Shown here piece after piece: positions 9,244 through 18,441 of a stretch of 58,334 nucleotides of DNA (positions within the stretch are counted from its first letter, which is position 1; every line of letters starts with the position of its first letter). Under the pieces are notes generated by a model. The model was not told the origin of the DNA. It ran no database searches and saw only the letters and a program-made list of their open reading frames with translations. Made by a program: the position numbers and the translations under genes. The stretch comes from Rickettsia australis str. Phillips (lineage in GTDB: Bacteria; Pseudomonadota; Alphaproteobacteria; Rickettsiales; Rickettsiaceae). The stretch covers positions 1 through 58,334 of the forward strand of contig NZ_AKVZ01000023.1 of the NCBI RefSeq assembly GCF_000273745.1. Direction: 5' to 3'.

Positions 9244-11016
9244 CTTATCCAGCACGTCAGACATGATTTTACGAGCTATTGGGGCGGCTGCTTTACTACC
9301 GCCTCCTCCATGGTCAACAAAAACAGTAACGGAATAACGAGGATCGTGATAAGGAGCGAAGCCTAAGAATAAAGCATGATTACGCCTCTCCCAGGCAATA
9401 GAGTCACGGTTTAAATCGTCTTTAGCATTTAGTTTGCCTTGTACTTGGGACGTACCAGTTTTACCGGCAAGCTGCCTATTTTTACCTAAAATTCTATTAT
9501 AATACGCCGTACCTCCCGCAACATTCACAGTATTATATAAACTTTCTTGTATTATTTTAATATTTTCAGGCTTAATATTAACATTATAAAATTCCGAATC
9601 ATTTTTTAATATTCTAGGCGTATATAGTTTACCGTTACTTGCAATAGCTGTAATAAATCTTGCAAGCTGCATCGGCGTTACTCCTAAAAATCCTTGCCCT
9701 ATTGCTAAATTAAAGCTATCACCTATTGACCAAGGAAGCTGTAATTTTTTCTTTTTCCACTCTTTTGACGGTACAAATCCACTACTTTCAGGAGCTAAAT
9801 CAATACCGGTCTTTGAGCCGAGACCAAATTCTCTTGCAACTTCAAGAATTTTATCCGGACCTACTATTTTTGCGAGTTCATACATATAAATATTACAAGA
9901 ATACTTTAAAGCAGACATCATATCTACCGTCCCATGCCCGCTATGATTCCAACATCTAAAGCTATTAGTACCAAGAGCAGAGCTACCGTCGCAAAAAACG
10001 GTTTTATTAGGATTAATGCCTACTTCAAGGGCTGCAAGTACGGTAATTATTTTAAAAACCGAACCTGGGGGATACGAGCTTTGTATTACCTTATTAATTA
10101 AAGGCTTATAAGGATCGCTCATTAAACTTTGCCAATAATTTTCCGATAACTTACTGAAATTATTTGATTCAAAACCCGGTGTGGAAGCACAAATTAGTAT
10201 GTTTCCGGTTCTAGTATCCATAACTATTGCCGAAGAACCTTTAGGATTTAAATATTGCTGGATATTTTGCTGAAGAGAAGCGTCGATATTTAAATACATA
10301 TCTTCACCAGATTTAGTAGGGGTTCCTGCTATTTCTCTTACCTGCTTACCGTAAGCGTTTACTTCAACTTTTTTATAACCGAATTCTCCTCGTAATTTAT
10401 TATCGTAATATTTTTCGATACCGGATTTACCAATATTAAAATCGCTTAAGCTATGTATATTTAACTCTTGCTTCTCTTGTTCATTTATTTGACCTAGATA
10501 ACCGATTAAATGAGAAGTAGTGCTTGAAAAAGGATAAAACCTTAAATATCCTATATAAATGAATATTGAAGCCAGTTTATGCTTTTGTTCTTCAATCATT
10601 GATACTTGCTGCCAATCAAGCTGATCAAGTATTATTAAAGGAGTGTGGCGACTAGATTTTTTAATTTTTTGCTTAATATAATTATATTTTTCCGGAGATA
10701 AATTTAGAATATTACTAATTATTTCTAATTCATCCCAATAATTATTATTAATGCTCCTATCTATTACTAGCTGATAACATGGTTTATTAGTAGCTAAGAT
10801 ACTGCCATCTAAATCATAAATTCTTCCTCTGGTCGGCAGAAGTACAACAAAATTAATACGATTCTTATCTGATAAAGTCTTATATTCTTCACTTTTAATA
10901 AGCTGCAAATAAAACATTCTTATTCCAAGCAGTGATAAAAATCCGAGTTTACCTAACCCGATTATAAAGGCCCTTCGTGAAATTAACTCACCATGTAGTA
11001 TTTTTTTATTTAGCAT
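9232..11016 (-). CDS. mrdA: Penicillin-binding protein 2 (elongation transpeptidase)
   Basis: DD-transpeptidase that cross-links peptidoglycan during cylindrical growth with the Mre proteins. At 594 residues it has the usual length. It has an N-terminal membrane anchor (about 15-35), a dimerisation domain, and the catalytic serine in PPGSVFK (about residue 319), with SCN near 374 and KTGTS near 520. The start lies inside the end of mreD (11 bases overlap), so the two are translated together. The last codons (KYTR and stop) coincide with the arm of the family D repeat at 9133-9243, so the C-terminus has been set by a repeat. Confidence 0.95.
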   Translation of the reverse strand: MLNKKILHGELISRRAFIIGLGKLGFLSLLGIRMFYLQLIKSEEYKTLSDKNRINFVVLLPTRGRIYDLDGSILATNKPCYQLVIDRSINNNYWDELEIISNILNLSPEKYNYIKQKIKKSSRHTPLIILDQLDWQQVSMIEEQKHKLASIFIYIGYLRFYPFSSTTSHLIGYLGQINEQEKQELNIHSLSDFNIGKSGIEKYYDNKLRGEFGYKKVEVNAYGKQVREIAGTPTKSGEDMYLNIDASLQQNIQQYLNPKGSSAIVMDTRTGNILICASTPGFESNNFSKLSENYWQSLMSDPYKPLINKVIQSSYPPGSVFKIITVLAALEVGINPNKTVFCDGSSALGTNSFRCWNHSGHGTVDMMSALKYSCNIYMYELAKIVGPDKILEVAREFGLGSKTGIDLAPESSGFVPSKEWKKKKLQLPWSIGDSFNLAIGQGFLGVTPMQLARFITAIASNGKLYTPRILKNDSEFYNVNIKPENIKIIQESLYNTVNVAGGTAYYNRILGKNRQLAGKTGTSQVQGKLNAKDDLNRDSIAWERRNHALFLGFAPYHDPRYSVTVFVDHGGGGSKAAAPIARKIMSDVLDKYTR

Positions 11017-11527
11017 ACTTTTTAAAGTAATTCATAGGAGTGTCAAGCATAAGACGAATTATATTATAAGAAAATATAGTTGTTAAAAATTGAAAGAAAA
11101 TTATTAAATATCCGTCTGCTTCTAGCTTCTTGCTTGTGATTAGTAAATATTTAAAATTCAATATAAATAAACAATAAACACAAAAAACAACAAAATTTAT
11201 CAAATAGTTTTTAGCTAGAAAAAATTTTGAAGAGAGTTTATATATTATATATGCCGACAAAAAAACTAACGAATTTGTACCGATAGGCATACCACTTACT
11301 TGATCTATCAATAGACCGAGGAAAAATATGCTAAAAATATTTAAGGAATATAAAGACATGAAATAATAAATAAACATAATTTCCATTGCCGGAAAAATTC
11401 TGCTTTGGCTATTGATTTTATAACTCACTAACGGAAATAATATTATAAAAAAACATAGCAAAGCAAACAGCAATTTTAATATTACTTGTAAGCTATTTTT
11501 ATATATGTCCTGTTTTATCTTTAACAT
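11006..11527 (-). CDS. mreD: Rod shape-determining protein MreD
   Basis: Inner-membrane protein of the elongation complex, with five or more hydrophobic segments over 173 residues. The conserved MreD centre is visible (FFLGLLIDQVSGMPIGTNSLVF). I use ATG 11527; an in-frame ATG at 11581 would add 18 residues that read into a repeat and look unlike the family. No strong ribosome site supports either. mreB and mreC are not in the window, so the mre cluster is split. It overlaps mrdA. Confidence 0.85.
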   Translation of the reverse strand: MLKIKQDIYKNSLQVILKLLFALLCFFIILFPLVSYKINSQSRIFPAMEIMFIYYFMSLYSLNIFSIFFLGLLIDQVSGMPIGTNSLVFLSAYIIYKLSSKFFLAKNYLINFVVFCVYCLFILNFKYLLITSKKLEADGYLIIFFQFLTTIFSYNIIRLMLDTPMNYFKKYAK

Positions 11528-11577
11528 GAATAATTTGTTGTTATGTGTTTTGTACTGTGTTATACTACAATTAGTTA

Positions 11578-11667
11578 TCATTCCGCGACCTGATCACGGA
11601 ATCCATATCAACAACATTTTATATGGTCATCTTAACTGGATCTCGTGGTCAAGCCACGGTATGACAC
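11578..11667. repeat. Palindromic element, family A
   Basis: CCGCGACCTGATCACGG and CTCGTGGTCAAGCCACGG form the ends, with one arm diverged. It lies directly upstream of mreD. Confidence 0.75.
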
Positions 11668-12078
11668 TATATATAAAATATAAATTAATTTTCTATTTTG
11701 TACAGTTTTAAAAAATGAATATAGACTCTACAATAACTCACTATAATTAGGGTTAGGTCTTTTATCATCACCGCTAAGCTCTCATTTTTCTTGTTCATCG
11801 GAATTTAAGAAGAAAAATGGTTGTTTTGTTATAATGTTATTTCTTTTTAATGGGAAATTAAAAGACTTAAGACGCCTGATAGGGGTAGTGTTAGTATGTT
11901 TATTTGTTTTTTGACATAAAAACCTCCTTACTCAATGTCATATCGTGGCTTGAACTCGTGTTGTATGAACGTTCAGTATGTCATTCCCGCGTAGGCGGGA
12001 ATGACATACTGAACGTTCATACAACAACGCCTATAGTCGCCCGCAATGACTATATCTATAAGTTATTAAGTAATATTT
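11582..12078. other. Intergenic region between mreD and ftsI
   Basis: No gene seen. It holds the family A element, AT-rich sequence at 11668-11930, a half family A copy near 11936-11956 and a long perfect palindrome (11959-12026). Confidence 0.7.
11959..12026. repeat. Perfect 32-bp inverted repeat with 4-bp centre
   Basis: Left arm 11959-11990 and right arm 11995-12026 are exact reverse complements; the centre is GTAG. The middle is a family B core (GTCATTCCCGC / GCGGGAATGAC), but the arms extend well past it (TTGTATGAACGTTCAGTAT). No T run follows, so it is not an ordinary terminator. Confidence 0.93.
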
Positions 12079-13764
12079 TCAACTCTCTTCCTCACTTTGT
12101 TCTATCGGCTCTAAACCATATAAAGATATCATACGCTCAAACACTCTACCGGCAGTAGGGGCAGCCGTCCAGCTTGCCGTTGCAAAGCCAAAGCTTTCTT
12201 TAGTCGGTTTCGGCTCATCAAATCTAATAAAAATAATATATTGCGGGTTAGATGCGGGCAGCATACCTAAAAATGATGAAGCTCTACTATTTTTTAGATA
12301 TTTCTTTTTTCCCCCTGCACCTTGTGAAAGTTTTTCTGCCGTACCGGTCTTACCGCCGATAAGATAGCCTTTGACCTCTGCTCTTTTACCGTTACCTTCT
12401 TTTACTACCGACCTGAATAATTTCTTCATTTGGGTAGAGGTATTTTCACTAAAAACTTTTGTGCCTATTACTTTTTCATCCTTTCTTTTTAATAAAGTAA
12501 TATCATATAAAGTACCGCCGTTAACGACCGGTAACATTGCTCTAACAAAATGCAAAGGACTAATTGAAATGCCATAGCCGTACGACATAGTAACACTAGT
12601 TAACTCATTCCATCTTTTCTCGGAAGGAAATAACGGAGTACCTCGTTCAGGTAATTCTATTTGTAACTGATCTAATAGACCTAATTTCTTAAGGTATTTT
12701 TTAAAATTGCTTTTACCGATTTCAAGCATAATTTGACTTGTACCAATATTTGAAGAATATAGAAAAATCTCAGGCACACTATGCCACCCTTGCCTTGGCG
12801 TATAATCCTTAAGCTGGAATCCTCCCACTTTCATATAACTTATATCATAAGCATCATTCATATTTATTGCACCGGTATCAAAACCGACTGCCATAGTTAA
12901 TGCCTTAAACACCGAACCCATTTCATAAATGCCCAGACTTGCTATATTAAACAACTCTTCCGGTTTTGCTAAACTCGGATGATGCGGATCGAAATCAGGC
13001 TTATTTACTAATGCTAAAATCTCACCATTATTTGGATCGGCAATAATGCCTACTGCTCCTATGGCCTTAAATTGCTTTAAAGTTTTATCAATCTCTTCAC
13101 TTAAAATACTTTGTAACCTGATATCAATAGATAATTGAAGCGGTTCTTTCCTATTCTTTGGTTCGTTTAATTCATAATCGGAATTAGTTAAATATTTATC
13201 ATAAGCGAGTTCTAAGCCACTAAGCCCTACCGAATCTCTACCTACATAACCGATAACATGCGACAATAAATTAGAAAAAGTATAAATTCGTTTCTGCTCT
13301 TCTTCAAATTCAAAACCAAGTAACCCAAGGCTCGTTATTTTTTCCTGCTGACTAGGTAATAAATCCCTTTTTACCCATATAAAGCTTTTATTTGATTTAA
13401 GTTCCGCAAGTAATTTAGCTTTATTAATATCAGGTAGAATTTCTGCTAGTTTTTTTACGGAAGTTTCAGGATCGAGAACTATTTGTGGATTAGCGAATAA
13501 TGATGCAGAAGGTAGGTTAACTGCTAATAAATTACCGTTTCGATCAACTATTTCTTTTCTAAATTGATGCTTTTTTTTAAAGGAATTAATATTTTTATCG
13601 TAAACATTCGTAGCAACGATTATCAATCTGTAAGATAAAATGCAAAAAAGAAAAGAAAAGCCACAAATAACCATTAATAATCGAATTTTTGTATTTTTAC
13701 TACAAACATTCCAAATTATCAGACTTTTAATTGCAGGTTTCCATTTTTCTAAAATTTGTTTCAT
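12079..13764 (-). CDS. ftsI: Penicillin-binding protein 3 (septal transpeptidase)
   Basis: Divisome transpeptidase that cross-links septal peptidoglycan, 561 residues. A single N-terminal membrane segment (about 28-50) is followed by the PBP dimerisation domain (RKEIVDRNGNLLAVN). The transpeptidase domain has the catalytic serine in GSVFK (about 283), SSN (about 336) and KTGTAEK (about 474). It is the last gene of mraZ-rsmH-ftsL-ftsI. The spacer to ftsL contains a family D element. Confidence 0.95.
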   Translation of the reverse strand: MKQILEKWKPAIKSLIIWNVCSKNTKIRLLMVICGFSFLFCILSYRLIIVATNVYDKNINSFKKKHQFRKEIVDRNGNLLAVNLPSASLFANPQIVLDPETSVKKLAEILPDINKAKLLAELKSNKSFIWVKRDLLPSQQEKITSLGLLGFEFEEEQKRIYTFSNLLSHVIGYVGRDSVGLSGLELAYDKYLTNSDYELNEPKNRKEPLQLSIDIRLQSILSEEIDKTLKQFKAIGAVGIIADPNNGEILALVNKPDFDPHHPSLAKPEELFNIASLGIYEMGSVFKALTMAVGFDTGAINMNDAYDISYMKVGGFQLKDYTPRQGWHSVPEIFLYSSNIGTSQIMLEIGKSNFKKYLKKLGLLDQLQIELPERGTPLFPSEKRWNELTSVTMSYGYGISISPLHFVRAMLPVVNGGTLYDITLLKRKDEKVIGTKVFSENTSTQMKKLFRSVVKEGNGKRAEVKGYLIGGKTGTAEKLSQGAGGKKKYLKNSRASSFLGMLPASNPQYIIFIRFDEPKPTKESFGFATASWTAAPTAGRVFERMISLYGLEPIEQSEEES

Positions 13765-13808
13765 ATATTATTTATAATGACGTTTATAAAAGCCATGCAA
13801 CAATCCTA

Positions 13809-13934
13809 CTAAGATACGAAGATCAACTTCAAAAAGAGAGCAAGGAGTCCATAAGACGAGGAGCGGAGCGTATACTTGTGAGCACCGCAGAACTTATAAG
13901 ACGACGCAGCCAATTTTTGAAGTTCATCGAGCAT
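13809..13934. repeat. Palindromic element, family D
   Basis: Arms ACGAAGATCAACTTCAAAAA and CAATTTTTGAAGTTCATCGA face each other around a conserved core (GGAGCGGAGCGTATACTTGTG). It resembles the Rickettsia palindromic element (RPE) type. Its right end includes the last three codons and stop of ftsL. Confidence 0.8.
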
Positions 13935-14322
13935 CCTTCACTCTACTCGAAACAGTCTGTATATACTTATTATTCGTAATTCTTTTGTAACGCCATTTAC
14001 TACTCTTTGAAATACTAATATTATGATTAAATTTAATATTTTGATCGATATTTGGTCCTAACGGATCTTTTATCATTTGATAAGATTTAACTGTTTCTAA
14101 TTTTAAATAAGCTGCTGCAAGTTTTTCCAATCTAGCCGGCAAAAGTAGATAAGCTTGCTCTGCTTTCAAAATATGAATATTATTATTCTCACTATTTATC
14201 TGTTTTACAACGCTACTTAATTGATAATCAAGAGTTGAGACTCTCTCCTTTATGCTAAACAAACTACATATTACTATAATTGTTATCAATAATGTTAAAT
14301 AGTGCAACTTTCTTATAGTCAT
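13924..14322 (-). CDS. ftsL: FtsL-like cell division protein
   Basis: Small bitopic membrane protein of the divisome. ATG 14322 gives 132 residues: a short basic N-terminus (MTIRKLHY), one membrane segment (about 8-26), then a coiled coil (about 28-70) with a heptad-like pattern. Position between rsmH and ftsI is the main support, because FtsL sequences diverge quickly. In-frame ATGs at 14385 and 14421 would add a basic extension reaching towards a repeat. The C-terminal DAR and stop lie in a family D repeat arm. Confidence 0.75.
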   Translation of the reverse strand: MTIRKLHYLTLLITIIVICSLFSIKERVSTLDYQLSSVVKQINSENNNIHILKAEQAYLLLPARLEKLAAAYLKLETVKSYQMIKDPLGPNIDQNIKFNHNISISKSSKWRYKRITNNKYIQTVSSRVKDAR

Positions 14323-14435
14323 AACTAAATTACTCTTGTATTTCCTATAATACTTAGACAATTTTTTAAAAGCATTCGATATCATGCTTAGGTAAAAAGC
14401 AGCATTGCCTGAGTGGTTCAAAAAACCTAATCGAT

Positions 14436-14579
14436 GTCATTCCCGCGTAGGCGGAAACCCAAAGCTTTAGGGTGTCATCCCGTGGCTTGAGCACGGGATC
14501 TAAAAATAATAAATTAGATACCGCGCTCAAGTCGCGGTATGACAAAGCACTGGATTCCCGCCGACGCCGGAATGACATA
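14436..14579. repeat. Nested repeats: family A inside family B
   Basis: A family A copy (about 14472-14543; CCGTGGCTTGAGCACGG ... CCGCGCTCAAGTCGCGG) is flanked by family B halves (GTCATTCCCGCGTAGGCGG at about 14435 and GATTCCCGCCGACGCCGG at about 14552). This suggests one element inserted into, or next to, another. Confidence 0.7.
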
Positions 14580-14606
14580 AATCAAGCCATGCAACAATGA
14601 CATAGG

Positions 14607-15527
14607 CTATAGTATCTTTTTTGTTGCTCTAAGCTTTGCCGATCTCGCTCTAACATTAAGCCTTATCTCTTTATCTGAGGGTGCTAGCGCTTTGTTAGTA
14701 ATAATCTTAAGCCATTTATTTGGATCAATTATTATATCGTATTTAGCATATTTTGACCTTGCTACCGGCTTTTCCGAATTTTCTTTAAAGAAATTCTTAA
14801 CTATCCTGTCTTCTAAAGAGTGAAAAGACACCACAACTAAACGTCCGTCTTTCTTTAATATATTTTTTACATTTACTAAAAACCGCTCTAACTCCCCAAG
14901 CTCATCGTTTATATAAATCCTAATAGCTTGAAAGGTTTTAGTTGCAGGATCAATTTTGCCTTTTCTAAATCCTATACTGCTCCTTACAATCTCAGCGAGC
15001 TTGCCCGTACTATCAATTCTTGCCGTTTTTCTATATTCCACGATTCTCTTAGCTATTCTTCGTGAAAAGCTCTCATTACCATATTTATAAATTATATCGG
15101 CAATTTCTTTTTCCTCTAACGTATTTACCAATTCCTCGGCACTAAACCCTTGCCCGCTCATACGCATATCTAGTGGTCCGTCATGCAAAAACGAAAATCC
15201 TCTATCTGCTTTATCTAACTGCATTGATGAGACACCTAAATCCAGCACTATCCCATCAAATTTTTTTTCCTTAAGCTTTGCAAAACTATCTGCAAAATTC
15301 GTTTCTATAAAATCGAATCTCTCAACGTAATTTTGCTTAATTTCTGCGGCTTTTTTAATCACGTTTGGATCACGATCCAAAGCTACGACATAACAGTCAC
15401 AGCTTTCTAATATTGCTTTGCTATATCCTCCTGCTCCAAACGTACAATCCAAATAAGACTCACCGCCTTTTGGATCTAAAACCTTCAATACTTCGCTTAG
15501 CATTACAGGTATGTGGGGCTGTAACAT
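14607..15527 (-). CDS. rsmH: 16S rRNA (cytosine-1402-N4)-methyltransferase
   Basis: SAM-dependent methyltransferase acting on m4C1402 in the ribosomal P site. ATG 15527 shares one base with the mraZ stop codon (TGATG), so translation is coupled; a TTG one codon earlier is less likely. The 306 residues include HIPVMLSEV at the N-terminus, SAM motif I DCTFGAGGYS, LDLGVSSMQLD, and the C-terminal VVSFHSLEDR signature. Confidence 0.95.
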   Translation of the reverse strand: MLQPHIPVMLSEVLKVLDPKGGESYLDCTFGAGGYSKAILESCDCYVVALDRDPNVIKKAAEIKQNYVERFDFIETNFADSFAKLKEKKFDGIVLDLGVSSMQLDKADRGFSFLHDGPLDMRMSGQGFSAEELVNTLEEKEIADIIYKYGNESFSRRIAKRIVEYRKTARIDSTGKLAEIVRSSIGFRKGKIDPATKTFQAIRIYINDELGELERFLVNVKNILKKDGRLVVVSFHSLEDRIVKNFFKENSEKPVARSKYAKYDIIIDPNKWLKIITNKALAPSDKEIRLNVRARSAKLRATKKIL

Positions 15528-15976
15528 CAATTTGCATTCCGTAGAGTTAACCGCTGTTCATGAGCAATTTTTTGAGCAGAATTTAAATATTTCTCAAAAT
15601 TCTGCGGCTGCCAAATCTCAAAAATCACCCCTTTACCTACAAAACATGCTTGCTCTTCGATCCCTGCATGCTTCATTAAAGATTGCGGCAATATTACTCT
15701 TCCCTCCCCATCAAACGAAAGCTGGACGGCTTCCCCGAATATCATAGTCTCAAAGGCATCACGCTCCTCGGAATAAGGATCAAGCGTCTCGATCATTTGC
15801 TTTAATTTCTCGATATGCGAAATACCACACGCCTCTATACAATTATTCCTAATCGACGGATAAGCAATCACGCCGTTAAATAGTTCTTTCCCTAGTACCG
15901 CACGGTAATTCGCTGGCACTGATACCCTACTCTTTTTATCAACACCATTTACATACTTAGATAAAAATACATTCAT
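15527..15976 (-). CDS. mraZ: Transcriptional regulator MraZ
   Basis: DNA-binding autorepressor of the division and cell-wall cluster, 149 residues. It has two AbrB/SpoVT-type halves, each with the DxxxR signature: DKKSRVSVP (about 13-21) and DGEGRVILP (about 90-98). The ATG directly follows a phased array of GG-containing decamers (15977-16040) that looks like its own operator. The stop overlaps the rsmH start. Confidence 0.95.
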   Translation of the reverse strand: MNVFLSKYVNGVDKKSRVSVPANYRAVLGKELFNGVIAYPSIRNNCIEACGISHIEKLKQMIETLDPYSEERDAFETMIFGEAVQLSFDGEGRVILPQSLMKHAGIEEQACFVGKGVIFEIWQPQNFEKYLNSAQKIAHEQRLTLRNAN

Positions 15977-16040
15977 TGGTATAATTTGGGTTAATTTGGG
16001 ATTTTATGGTAATTTATAGGATATTATAGGAAGATCAAGG
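15977..16040 (-). promoter_or_regulatory. Phased 10-bp repeat array, probable MraZ operator
   Basis: Read on the plus strand, consecutive decamers end TTGGT (15980), TTTGGG (15990), TTTGGG (16000), TATGGT (16010), TATAGG (16020), TATAGG (16030) and CAAGG (16040). This exact 10-bp period runs from the mraZ start codon across the predicted -10. MraZ of E. coli is known to bind direct TGGG-type repeats with a 10-bp period, so this is the natural candidate. The GGG strand is opposite to the mraZ coding strand. Confidence 0.7.
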
Positions 16041-16046
16041 AGTCAA
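16018..16046 (-). promoter_or_regulatory. Probable mraZ promoter
   Basis: On the minus strand, TTGACT (complement at 16041-16046) and TATCCT (16018-16023) are separated by 17 bases. The -10 and spacer overlap the phased repeats, as expected for repression. A nearby TATAAT on the same strand has a spacing of only 12. Confidence 0.55.
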
Positions 16047-16526
16047 GCGTTTTTAACAGATAGAAGTTAAGTTATTAACTTGTGTCTTTATTGTCATTGC
16101 AAACTGACATTGTTGCGTAGGTTGGTTTTTCTGTCTGAGCTACGGAAAAATTGAAAATTTTGACAAAGCAATCTCAGGAAAGATTAATTTTTATTATGTT
16201 TTATTTGAAATAATTATTGATTAATATTAATAATTATCTTACTTTTTACATAAATAAAGGTTAATTATGCTGCAACTTAAAATAGGTATTTTTAAAAATA
16301 TAAAAACTACAACTCAATCAAACGCTAACTATCCCCTCAAGCAAAAAACTACTAAAAAATTTTAAACCCCATGGTAAAATATATAAATATGATCCCAACC
16401 AAGATATTTGGACACCGGATACTGAACTTCTTAGAACAGATTATGACACATAATTATAAATCTAGCATTCTTAACTAAATATATATATTGTGAACAATGC
16501 TAAGTTTGAGCTTTAAAATCTAATTT
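16047..16526. other. Intergenic region with a degraded repeat and a small gene remnant
   Basis: A degenerate family C piece lies at about 16100-16177. On the plus strand, ATG 16267 opens 32 codons ending near 16365. Shifting frame gives a continuation (KPHGKIYKYDPNQDIWTPD) to about 16452. The pair may be the end of a broken secreted or toxin-like protein, but I cannot name it. Confidence 0.4.
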
Positions 16527-17936
16527 ATGTTTAATTTACCTATTGATAATATTACCGTATTCATATACCTAATATCTATTCTACTTATTGGTATATATTA
16601 CCGAACTAAACATAGTAGTTTTAAGAACTATGCAAATGTTGACAGTAAAGCAAAAAATAGTAAGCTGTTATTAATAGCTACAATATTTGCAAGCTCTGTC
16701 GGAGGTGCTACCACTTTCGGCATTATGGAAAAGGTTTTTTTAGGACACGAATATTATGCTTATGCTTTGATGCTTACAATACCTATAGATATATTAATTG
16801 CAATCTATATAGTGCCTTTAATTGCCAAACATTACGGAGCTGAAAGTATCGGCGATATCCTGAGTACATATTACGGTAATATCGGTCATTTTATCGGAGG
16901 GGTTAGTTCGGTTATCGTTTCAGTAGGGTTTTTGGCTGCTCAAATAAGCGTCAGTGGCTATATTTTTCAATATATCTTAGAAATAAATTATGTAAATGGA
17001 GTAATTTTAAGTTATAGTATAGTACTTATATATACTACAATTGGCGGCTTACAGTCTATTGTTTTTACTAATTTACTACAATTTTTGGCGATGATAATCG
17101 CTATACCGACCATAACTTTTATAAGTTTAAATAAAATCGGTTTTGTAGATTTTATTAATAACCTACCTACGGCAAATGCAAATTTTGATCAGAGCAACCT
17201 ACTTTCTTATACGATTGCAGCAGCTTTAAGCTTTAGCGTCATGAATCTATATCCTACATTTATCCAAAGAGCTTTAATTAATAAAAATCCTACACAAACA
17301 GCTAAAGCAATATATGCAAAATCCGCTATATATTTTTTCTTCTTGATTTGCATTACTTTAAACGGTTTAATTGCTTATAATCTTTATCCAAACCAACCGT
17401 CAAATTTAGTATTACCTTATTTAATCAACCAAATTATTCCGCCTTTAATTCAAGGGGTAGTAATGAGCGGACTCTTAGCTGCCGTTATGTCTACTGCCGA
17501 TTCTGATTTAAACGTTACTTCTATAGCTCTCGTTAAGGACATAATTAACCCTATACTTAAAGTAAAAAATCAGCAAAAATTATTATTAATTGCCCGAATT
17601 ATTAATGTTATAATAGGCAGTTTTGCGATAATTGTAGCTTTAAAATTTAGTAATGTAATTGATTTAGTAGTGTTCTTTACCGGTTTCTGGGGACCGGTAA
17701 TATTAGTACCGTTAATAACAACGCTTTTCGGTATCAGCACATCTAAAACTATAATGGTCTTATCATCACTTGGCGGAGCAGCGACTTTCTTAATATGGGA
17801 ATATTATTCTTTATCGTTACAGTATTTCAACCTTAGAGGGGTGTTTATAGGAACGATGGTGAGTCTGATAATATTTATTTTAGGATGGGGCATTACGGCT
17901 CTATGTCATTCCCGCAAAAGCGAAAATCCAGCATAA
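16527..17936 (+). CDS. Sodium:solute symporter family transporter
   Basis: A membrane protein of 469 residues with about thirteen hydrophobic segments in the SSS-family pattern. Family-like segments include the early ASSVGGATTFGIMEK and the MSGLLAAVMSTADSDLN region (about 312-328), which corresponds to the Na+-site region of PutP-like symporters. The substrate cannot be read from the sequence; proline, pantothenate or another organic solute is possible. The last residues (CHSRKSENPA) are encoded by the left arm of a family B element (17905-18023), so the original C-terminus has been replaced or extended. Confidence 0.8.
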   Translation: MFNLPIDNITVFIYLISILLIGIYYRTKHSSFKNYANVDSKAKNSKLLLIATIFASSVGGATTFGIMEKVFLGHEYYAYALMLTIPIDILIAIYIVPLIAKHYGAESIGDILSTYYGNIGHFIGGVSSVIVSVGFLAAQISVSGYIFQYILEINYVNGVILSYSIVLIYTTIGGLQSIVFTNLLQFLAMIIAIPTITFISLNKIGFVDFINNLPTANANFDQSNLLSYTIAAALSFSVMNLYPTFIQRALINKNPTQTAKAIYAKSAIYFFFLICITLNGLIAYNLYPNQPSNLVLPYLINQIIPPLIQGVVMSGLLAAVMSTADSDLNVTSIALVKDIINPILKVKNQQKLLLIARIINVIIGSFAIIVALKFSNVIDLVVFFTGFWGPVILVPLITTLFGISTSKTIMVLSSLGGAATFLIWEYYSLSLQYFNLRGVFIGTMVSLIIFILGWGITALCHSRKSENPA

Positions 17937-18023
17937 AGCGAGATAAATCGAGCTTTTAATCTTTAAAATTTAGTATGTCTAGACTTTTTAGTGAATGGAT
18001 TCCCGCTTTTGCGGGAATGACAT
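17905..18023. repeat. Palindromic element, family B, overlapping the symporter stop
   Basis: GTCATTCCCGCAAAAGCG on the left and CGCTTTTGCGGGAATGAC on the right are near-perfect inverted ends. The symporter stop codon lies inside the left half. Confidence 0.85.
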
Positions 18024-18192
18024 CAAGTATACTTCTGATCATATTCAAAGTTAGGTAAATCCTTATGCTGCCAATTCCATATCATGAGTTATAAAATTAG
18101 CTTTTTCTATGTGAAACTGATATTTAAAACAGTGATTGCTATTACGTACATAATAGTACACTTAAGGGTAAAACTTTTTTAGGGATAATATT

Positions 18193-18441
18193 TTGGCTAT
18201 TTACACAAGTTCACAAGCACGAGCTAAATTATTTACTCTTATTGATGAAACAAATAAAACTCATGAGCCTATTTATATAAAGGGAAAACGTAATAATGCG
18301 GTAATCATATCAGAACAAGACTACGAAGGATTACAAGAAACTTTATATTTGTATTCTAAACCAAGCTTAGTAAAAAGAATTCTTGAAGCTAGTAAAGAAT
18401 CGTTAGAAGAATGTATTAGCCATGAAGAAGCATGGAAATGA
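18193..18441 (+). CDS. Phd/YefM-family antitoxin
   Basis: The 82-residue product fits a type II antitoxin: an N-terminal DNA-binding domain (MAIYTSSQARAKLFTLID; VIISEQDYEGLQETLYL) and a C-terminal acidic helix that would cover the toxin. It starts with TTG, with AGGG eight bases upstream. The stop overlaps the next ATG as ATGA, the usual coupling in YefM-YoeB pairs. The reading frame is intact although the toxin is broken. Confidence 0.85.
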   Translation: MAIYTSSQARAKLFTLIDETNKTHEPIYIKGKRNNAVIISEQDYEGLQETLYLYSKPSLVKRILEASKESLEECISHEEAWK

